Source of the DNA: COE1 sp965114465
GTDB lineage: Bacteria > Bacillota > Clostridia > Lachnospirales > Lachnospiraceae
Direction of reading: 5' to 3'
Assembly: GCA_965114465.1 (NCBI GenBank)
Contig: CBCOYO010000162.1
Span: forward strand, 1 to 7,449
Length of the DNA: 7,449 nucleotides
Numbering within the stretch: position 1 is the first letter of the stretch; each line of letters begins with the position of its first letter. Below the pieces are notes generated by a model. The model was not told the DNA's origin and made no database searches. It saw only the letters and a program-made list of their open reading frames with translations. Positions 1 to 5,600 of the stretch are shown in pieces. The position numbers and the translations under genes are program-made.

Positions 1-94
1 TACATTTTATTACGGTCAGCGCAGTAAATGCGCAGACCTACCTGAACTGTTACCTTAAAACTATCATATGACGGAGAATATTATTCCTATTTGA
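1..94. other. Left-edge stretch with no identifiable gene
   Basis: No gene can be supported here. On the + strand the three frames close at 25-27 (TAA), 56-58 (TAA) and 69-71 (TGA), so any of them could be the last codons of a gene starting outside the window, but none of the short tails (7 to 22 residues) resembles a family I recognise. A stem-loop is visible at 14-38: GGTCAGCGCA pairs with TGCGCAGACC with one A-A mismatch around a five-base loop. It is not followed by a T-run on either strand, so it is not a typical intrinsic terminator. Confidence 0.4.
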
Positions 95-123
95 TTGATA
101 TTGTTCCGAAAATGGGGTATAAT
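95..123 (+). promoter_or_regulatory. Sigma-A type promoter of the Fic operon
   Basis: TTGATA at 95-100 (five of six matches to TTGACA) is followed by exactly 17 bases and then a perfect TATAAT at 118-123. Transcription would start near 130, giving a leader of about 20 bases before the Fic start codon at 150. GAGG at 136-139 is the likely ribosome site, 10 bases ahead of that start. This is the best promoter match in the window and probably drives all three genes up to the terminator at 2430-2480. Confidence 0.8.
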
Positions 124-132
124 GTTTCGGAA
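104..132. promoter_or_regulatory. Inverted repeat flanking the -10 box, candidate operator
   Basis: TTCCGAAA at 104-111 and TTTCGGAA at 125-132 are perfect 8-base inverted arms separated by 13 bases. The -10 hexamer lies entirely between them. The centre-to-centre distance is 21 bases, two helical turns, so a dimeric repressor could contact both arms on one DNA face and block RNA polymerase. The downstream gene starts with a helix-turn-helix domain, making autoregulation a natural hypothesis; that part is inference. Confidence 0.55.
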
Positions 133-149
133 AGAGAGGTGTACTCCTT

Positions 150-1043
150 ATGTATATGACAGTTAAACAAGCCGCAGAGAAATGGGGAATTTCAGATAGA
201 CGTGTGCGTATATTATGCGCAGAAGGGAAGGTTTTAGGTGTTATTCGTGAAGGACGCCGTTGGATGATTCCACTAGATACAAGAAAACCAGTGGATGGAC
301 GGTTTAAAGCAGTAGAAAGTTTACTCGCAGCTATAGACAGGAAGAAAAGTGAACTGGATACCAGACGTCCATTGACAGAGGGGGAAGTGGAGCGTTTGAC
401 AGAGGAATTCATTATTGAGTATACCTATAATTCAAATGCAATTGAAGGAAATACACTGACCTTGCGAGAAACGGATATGGTTTTGCGTGGTCTGACGATT
501 GACAGGAAGCCGTTAAAAGATCATATGGAGGCAGTCGGGCATAAAGAGGCATTTGATTTTGTGCGTGATTTGGTAAAAGAACAGATGCCTTTATCAGAAA
601 GCATCATCAAGCAGATTCATTATCTTGTATTGGCAGATAAACGGGAAGATCGCGGTGTTTACAGAAGAGTTCCGGTTAAAATCATGGGTGCGAAACATGA
701 ACCAGTACAGCCGTATTTAATCCAGCCTAAAATGGATCAGTTGTTGGAGGATTATCGGAATAATACAGATCATATCATTTCCCGTCTTGCATGGTTTCAT
801 ATTGAATTCGAGGGAATTCATCCTTTTATTGACGGAAATGGCAGAACCGGAAGACTGCTTGTAAATCTGGAATTGATGAAAGCCGGATATCCGCCAATTG
901 ACATTAAATTTGCAGACAGAATTTCTTATTATAATGCGTTCGATGAATACCATGCAAAGCGTGACCTTGGTGCAATGGAAAAGTTGTTTGCGGGTTATGT
1001 GAATGCAAGGTTTGACAATTACTTGATGATGCTGGAAAAATAA
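150..1043 (+). CDS. Helix-turn-helix / Fic-domain protein (class II Fic, predicted AMP-transferase)
   Basis: Fic proteins transfer AMP, or another nucleotide-derived group, from a nucleotide to hydroxyl side chains of target proteins. The core motif is complete at residues 224-235, HPFIDGNGRTGR, with catalytic His224, acidic Asp228 and the phosphate-binding GNGR. A second hallmark, SNAIEGN at residues 95-101, fits the (S/T)xxxE(G/N) inhibitory helix. Because it lies N-terminal to the Fic core, this is a class II Fic whose Glu99 should restrain ATP binding. Residues 1-45 form an excisionase/MerR-like winged helix (VKQAAEKWGISDRRVR, then a GRRWMIP wing), so the protein may bind DNA. Its 297 residues are normal for this architecture. 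The start at 150 is preferred over the in-frame ATG at 156 because GAGG (136-139) is then 10 bases away. It is the first gene of a likely three-gene unit. Cellular target unknown. Confidence 0.95.
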   Translation: MYMTVKQAAEKWGISDRRVRILCAEGKVLGVIREGRRWMIPLDTRKPVDGRFKAVESLLAAIDRKKSELDTRRPLTEGEVERLTEEFIIEYTYNSNAIEGNTLTLRETDMVLRGLTIDRKPLKDHMEAVGHKEAFDFVRDLVKEQMPLSESIIKQIHYLVLADKREDRGVYRRVPVKIMGAKHEPVQPYLIQPKMDQLLEDYRNNTDHIISRLAWFHIEFEGIHPFIDGNGRTGRLLVNLELMKAGYPPIDIKFADRISYYNAFDEYHAKRDLGAMEKLFAGYVNARFDNYLMMLEK

Positions 1044-1111
1044 TTATATGAGGGAAGAACACGATTGCCTGCCTCTATGCGGTGGGATTTAGCAAGATGG
1101 AGGAAAGATAG

Positions 1112-1474
1112 ATGGAGTTAATTATGCAACCTACTTTTTCAACGTGTGGACAGGCATGTATTGCTATGATTGCAGGAAAAAGCGTTGAGGAAGTAATAAG
1201 GGATATGAAAACAGATGGAGCTACGAGCATCGGTCAATTGATAGAAATACTTGATTTTTATGGCATCGGACACGCTGAAAGAAATAAGCGGATTTCCAAG
1301 AAAAATCCAGTTCCTTACAAGTGTTCGATTTTGACAATCCATACAGATGCGGGGTATACTCATTGGACGCTGTTTTATGATAATAAATATTATGATCCAG
1401 AGTTTGGTCTGGTTGAGGGCGAATATACACATGGAAAAATCACATCGTTCTTGGAGATATATTTGGAAGGATAA
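1112..1474 (+). CDS. Small papain-like / C39-like cysteine peptidase family protein
   Basis: A 120-residue protein with the order of residues expected of the papain/C39 fold. Near the N-terminus is Gln6 (candidate oxyanion-hole residue), then STCGQACIAMIAG with candidate nucleophile Cys12 at the start of a helix. Later comes YTHWTLFYDNKYYDPE, with candidate His84 and Asp95 on adjacent strands. In C39 peptidases such a domain cuts double-glycine leaders of exported peptides, but here it stands alone without a transporter, so the substrate is unknown. No signal peptide or membrane segment is seen, implying a cytoplasmic protein. GGAGG at 1099-1103 lies 8 bases ahead of ATG 1112, favouring it over ATG 1124, and an in-frame TAG directly precedes it. 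It sits 68 bases after the Fic gene and 39 before the lipoprotein gene, probably in one transcript. The fold call is from motifs only; proteolytic activity is not established. Confidence 0.7.
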   Translation: MELIMQPTFSTCGQACIAMIAGKSVEEVIRDMKTDGATSIGQLIEILDFYGIGHAERNKRISKKNPVPYKCSILTIHTDAGYTHWTLFYDNKYYDPEFGLVEGEYTHGKITSFLEIYLEG

Positions 1475-1488
1475 ATTGTTTGAACAAT
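1475..1488. repeat. Short dyad in the spacer before the lipoprotein gene
   Basis: ATTGTT-TG-AACAAT is a perfect 6-base inverted repeat with a 2-base centre, placed directly after the stop codon of the cysteine peptidase gene. The spacer is only 39 bases and shows no clear promoter hexamers, so this could be a small protein-binding site or chance in AT-rich DNA. The next gene's ribosome site is weak: only a purine stretch around 1494-1504, without a real GGAGG. Confidence 0.25.
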
Positions 1489-1513
1489 ATTTAAGAGAAA
1501 GAAGATAAGTATT

Positions 1514-2413
1514 ATGAAAAGAAAAAGAATATTAATATTATTGTGTGTTATGTTTACTTCATTCTGCAGTGGCTGCGGTGCAAAAGTGGAAGAAGTACAA
1601 TTTCCTAAATTTGATGAGCCTCTTCAAACTACAGAGAATCGACAGATAGAAGATGTGATGGATATAGAAGAAAAAGATGAAACGGAAAGTATTCAGGATG
1701 AGATTGCAAGAGTAGAGGTTCAGTCCTGCGAATATGAGAATGCTGATTGGAGCAGCATGGGACAACAGGAAATGAATCAGCTTACCGCACAGTGGTACCA
1801 GCTTTGGGATGAGGAACTCAATTCTTTATGGAGCAGATTAAGTGATGAATTAGATGCTGAAACGAAAGCAACCGTGTTGGATGAACAACGCGCATGGATC
1901 AAAAGAAAAGAGGAAAATGTAAAAGGTGCTGGTGCGGCGGCTTTTGGTGGAAGCCTTCAACCGCAATTAGAAAATTCAACCGCCGAAGAAATGACACGGG
2001 CAAGAACGTACATACTTGCTGGATATTTGGCAGAAGTCAGAAACGAATCATTTACGATTCCGCCTGAAATTCAAGAAAGCATCGATATGGCAGATCCAAG
2101 CCTTGATGATGTTTTTAAGAAATTTGAAGGACAGTGGATATTTGATGAGGAGCGTGCTGCGTGTGTTGGCATTGAAAGGACAGAATCGTGCGCATATGGT
2201 GTTGAAGGAAGTAATTGGACTGTCTGGGTAACGGGAGGTGATATTATTTCTGATCTTGATGTATATGGCTATACAGGAAGCAGCATTATATTTAAGATTC
2301 CCCATGACGGTTATGATGCTTTTTATGAACTTTCATTTAATATGACGAATTCGATAAATCTTGCATTTGGAACTTCTTTAGATGCAATGGAGGAGGTTAT
2401 TGTTTGTGATTGA
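1514..2413 (+). CDS. Lipoprotein with LprI/DUF1311 domain and C-terminal beta-rich domain
   Basis: Probably anchored on the outer face of the membrane. Residues 1-21 form a signal peptide: KRKR, a hydrophobic stretch (ILILLCVMF), then FCSGC with Cys21 as candidate lipidated residue. The lipobox is atypical because Cys rather than Leu sits at -3, and Cys18 is a weaker alternative. Residues 24-70 are a very acidic linker. Residues 72-171 match LprI/DUF1311: a helical pattern with WDEELNSLWSRL, then EQRAWIKRKEE, a GGS at 146-147 and MTRAR at 160-164. The family is named after mycobacterial LprI, reported to inhibit lysozyme; that activity is not shown for this protein. Residues about 203-297 (FEGQWIFDEERAACVGI onward) look like a small lipocalin-like beta barrel. 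It is the last gene of the Fic unit, followed by a strong terminator. A role in envelope protection is inference. Confidence 0.85.
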   Translation: MKRKRILILLCVMFTSFCSGCGAKVEEVQFPKFDEPLQTTENRQIEDVMDIEEKDETESIQDEIARVEVQSCEYENADWSSMGQQEMNQLTAQWYQLWDEELNSLWSRLSDELDAETKATVLDEQRAWIKRKEENVKGAGAAAFGGSLQPQLENSTAEEMTRARTYILAGYLAEVRNESFTIPPEIQESIDMADPSLDDVFKKFEGQWIFDEERAACVGIERTESCAYGVEGSNWTVWVTGGDIISDLDVYGYTGSSIIFKIPHDGYDAFYELSFNMTNSINLAFGTSLDAMEEVIVCD

Positions 2414-2428
2414 AATTGAGGTGATAGT

Positions 2429-2491
2429 GTGAAAAATACTTCTAAGGCAGCAAAAGACACTGCCTTAGAAGTATTTTTCATATCTATTTGA
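2429..2491 (+). CDS. Possible 20-codon ORF spanning the terminator hairpin
   Basis: GTG at 2429, preceded by GAGGTG (2418-2423) five bases upstream, opens 20 codons (VKNTSKAAKDTALEVFFISI) ending at TGA 2489-2491. The reading frame covers the whole 2430-2480 hairpin, so ribosomes translating it would unfold the stem. That is the geometry of a leader peptide at an attenuator. The composition is dictated largely by the DNA palindrome, and no homologue is recognised. Chance is the default explanation; the well-placed ribosome site is the only reason to list it. Confidence 0.2.
   Translation: MKNTSKAAKDTALEVFFISI
2430..2480. terminator. Strong intrinsic terminator, probably bidirectional
   Basis: Bases 2430-2450 and 2460-2480 are perfectly complementary over 21 base pairs, with a nine-base loop (CAAAAGACA). 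The base of the stem is AAAAA on the left and TTTTT on the right, so a hairpin plus U-tract forms on transcripts from either strand. It begins 17 bases after the lipoprotein stop codon. It should end the Fic-peptidase-lipoprotein transcript and insulate the Rhs gene from it. Confidence 0.85.
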
Positions 2492-2530
2492 GCCGCTAAA
2501 GCGGAATGGAGATTAATATGAAAAAATAGG

Positions 2531-2593
2531 TTTAGTAGGCAGAATTTTTAAAATATAATGTTTACATTTCTCGTTTATTTTCCTTTTTATAAT
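2531..2593 (+). promoter_or_regulatory. Promoter region of the Rhs gene, two candidate -10 boxes
   Basis: Two perfect TATAAT hexamers occur at 2554-2559 and 2588-2593. The first has TTTAGT (2531-2536), a weak -35 match, at an ideal 17-base distance. The second has the better hexamer TTTACA (2561-2566) upstream, but at 21 bases, longer than normal. The first would give a leader of about 70 bases containing the 2585-2617 palindrome as an RNA hairpin; the second would put that palindrome over its -10 box. The sequence alone does not decide. Confidence 0.45.
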
Positions 2594-2617
2594 TATGACC
2601 GGTCAGAAATTATAAAA
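2585..2617. promoter_or_regulatory. 33-base imperfect palindrome, candidate operator of the Rhs gene
   Basis: The centre is a perfect 10-base palindrome, TGACCGGTCA (2596-2605). It is framed by perfect 10-base arms, TTTTATAATT (2585-2594) and AATTATAAAA (2608-2617), with a one-versus-two base asymmetry between. The left arm contains the TATAAT at 2588-2593, and the right arm ends three bases before the AGGAG ribosome site. A GC-rich core of this kind in an AT-rich spacer resembles operators of TetR-family repressors, but no such regulator is encoded in the window. In RNA the same sequence would form a hairpin next to the ribosome site. Confidence 0.55.
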
Positions 2618-2620
2618 TAA

Positions 2621-2625
2621 AGGAG
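2621..2625 (+). promoter_or_regulatory. Ribosome binding site of the Rhs gene
   Basis: AGGAG within AAAGGAG, nine bases ahead of ATG 2635. It fixes the start of the large open frame and shows that the protein begins directly in the Fn3-like domain with no N-terminal leader upstream. Confidence 0.85.
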
Positions 2626-2634
2626 AATCATAGA

Positions 2635-5600
2635 ATGACAAATGTAAGAATCGAGCTGCTATTATATAAAAATGGCTCTATTAAAGCAAGCTGGTACAAA
2701 GTTTCGGGTGCGTCAAGATATCATGTGCGCATGACACAAGATGGAAAAACAGGTAATATTTATGAAAACAAAAGTTTAAAGACAAATTGTTTCGTAAGTC
2801 CATCAAAACTAACAACACAAAAGAAATATACCGTTTATGTCGATGCATATAACAGTTCAGGAACAAAAATCGCATCAGGCTCTAATTATATGACAATTGG
2901 TTATTATAATTATGATGCTAATGATGTACCAAACAATCTTCCAGAACTTAGAGGAATATCCGCACCAGGAGGCATTCGGAAAAGTGCTACGGAAACAAGC
3001 GCAACCATTAGCTGGAATGCTGTCAGCGGTGCGACAGGCTATGACTTAATGTTTAATGGTACTTGCTACAGCCTGACAGGAACATCAAAAACATTTACAG
3101 GATTAACAGCAAACAAGGCATATCCTTTTCAACTGCGTACTAAAAATGCGGATGGCGGCGGGTTGTTCACAGGTCAGCAGACGGTAACAACACCGCCGAA
3201 AGCACCGGCAAATATTAGTGCAACAAGCACAACCAATGCCGTTATTGTGAAATGGGACAGAATCACAGGTGCTTCAGGATATATTGTAAAATTTAACAAT
3301 ACAATTTACAATGCATCTGCTTCCGCTTCGTCATATCAGATAACAGGCTTAAAATCAAAGACAACCTATAGTTATCAGGTTTGTGCAAAGAGTGTGGATG
3401 GAAATGGTTCATACAGTTCTGCCAAAAGCATTACAACACAGCCGCAGCTTCCGGCAGTGCCTACAGGAATTACCAAAAAATCTACAGAAAATACAGCGAC
3501 AATCAATTGGTATGCGGTAAGCGGCGCAACCGGTTATGATATACTGTTTAACGGGAGTGTAAGCAGTGTTACAACGAATTCTAAAACCATAACAGGGCTG
3601 TCTGCAAACAAGGGATATACATTCCAAGTACGCGCTAAAAATGCAGACGGTGTCAGCGCATATTCTACAGCAATGACTGTAACAACTGCTCCGAAAGCAC
3701 CAACAACGATGTCAGCGACCAGCGCAATCTATTCTGTCACAGTCAATTGGGGAGCTGTGAGCGGCGCAACAGGTTATATGATAAAACTTGGTGGGAATGA
3801 ATATTATGTCGGTGGTACGTCAGCCACAATCAACGGCTTAAAATCAAAGACTTCCTACTCTTATCAAATGTGTTCCAGAAACGCAGATGGAATCGGCTCT
3901 TACGGTAGTACAAAAACAATACAGACACTTCCTGCACTACCGGCAGTGCCAAGAAATATTACGAAGAAGTCTACAGAAAATACAGCAACTATTTCATGGA
4001 GCTCAGCAAGCGGTGCGACAAGCTATGACATTATGTTTAACGGAAGTGTAAGTAATGTCACAACAACGACAAAGACTTATTCAGGTCTGTCAGCCAATAG
4101 AAGTTATTCATTTAAAGTACGTGCCAAAAATGCAGACGGCGTTAGCGAATATGCAACAGCAATGACTGTAACAACAGCCCCCAAAGCGCCGACAAGTATG
4201 TCAGCGACAAGCACGACCAATTCGGTTACAGTCAATTGGGGAGCAGTCAGCGGCGCAACCGGATATATAATACGGTTTAACAATTCCGATTATCATGTTA
4301 CAGGAACTTCAAAAACATTTACAGGTTTAAGATCCAAGACAAACTATACCTATCAAATGTGTGCAAAGAATGCGGATGGAGTTGGTAATTATAACACTTC
4401 AAAAACCATACAGACACTTCCAGCACTGCCAGCAGTACCTTCGGGAATTACCAAAAGCTCTACAGAGAATACCGTAACCATTAATTGGAATGGGGCAGGC
4501 GGTGCAACAGGTTATGATGTATTGTTTAATGGAAGTGTACAAAGTACTACAGGAAGAACAATGTCCTATTCCGGCTTAACTGCAAACAGAGGATATTCTT
4601 TCCAGATACGTGCAAAAAATGCAGATGGGGTCAGTGCCTATTCTACAGCAATGACCGTTACAACCGCTCCAAAAGCACCGACAACCATGTCCGCGACAAG
4701 CACAACCAATTCCGTTACAGTAAATTGGGGAGCAGTCAGCGGTGCAACCGGATATCAGTTGCAGCTTGGCAGTGGGACTTATCCGGTAACTGGAACTTCA
4801 AAAACGATTACAGGGTTATCTCCTAAGACGAATTACACTTATAAAATGTGCTCTAAAAACGCAGATGGAACAGGCAATTATGGAAATCAACAGTCCATTA
4901 CAACGCTTCCAGTTCTTCCCGCAGCACCAACCAGCGCAAGTGCACAGTCAACAGAGGATTCTACAACTTTAAATTGGAATGCAGTAAGCGGTGCAACTGG
5001 ATACGATGTACTGTTTGACGGCAAAGAATACCCCGTAACAACCAATTCCAAGACATTTACAGGGTTAAAGCCTAACACCAATTATCCTTATAAAGTACGT
5101 GCCAAAAATGCGGATGGTGCAGGTGCATATGGTGCGGAGCGAAATGCGCTGACAGCACCAAGAACACCAAGCGGTGTGAAAGCAGTAACAGATGAGGATT
5201 CTGCTACAGTAAGCTGGGATCCGTCAGAAGGCGCAACCGGATATGGTGTATTCGTAGATGGAAAAGAGTATCATACAACGGCAAATTCTTTAAAGGTAAA
5301 TAACCTTACACCCAATACAGACCATTCGTATCAAGTGAAGGCAAAGAACGCCGGCGGATCAAGTTCCTTTGGAGCACCGAAAAATGTTAAGACCACGCCA
5401 AAAGCACCAGCGTCACCCAAGGAAGAAACAACGAAAAATGATGTTACAGTAAGCTGGGATCCTGTAGATGGCGCAACAAGCTATGATGTTAATTTTGATG
5501 ATAAAGAACATCGCGTGGCAGATGGTACTTCCAAGAAGTTTTCTGGCTTAACACCCAATACGAACCACACATATGCAGTGCGTTCCAACAATGCAGACGG

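Noticed and set aside
14..38. Stem-loop GGTCAGCGCA / TGCGCAGACC as a terminator of an upstream gene
   Set aside because: It has a mismatch in the stem and no T-run after it on either strand, so it does not meet the pattern of an intrinsic terminator.
50..412. Minus-strand 120-residue open frame overlapping the Fic gene start
   Set aside because: It overlaps the well-supported Fic gene and its promoter, has no ribosome site of note, and shows no protein family features.
1048..1092. 14-codon ORF (MREEHDCLPLCGGI) between the Fic and peptidase genes
   Set aside because: There is no ribosome site ahead of it, it has no recognisable similarity, and this length is expected by chance in a 68-base gap.
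2016..2231. 71-residue + strand frame inside the lipoprotein gene
   Set aside because: It lies entirely within the LprI lipoprotein gene in another frame and looks like an out-of-frame reading of it.
3409..3627. Minus-strand open frame opposite the Fn3 repeats, and similar ones at 4887-5081, 5481-5836 and 6231-6606
   Set aside because: They are antisense shadows of the repeated coding sequence. The + strand frame is open throughout with clear domain structure, and the minus frames show no family motif.
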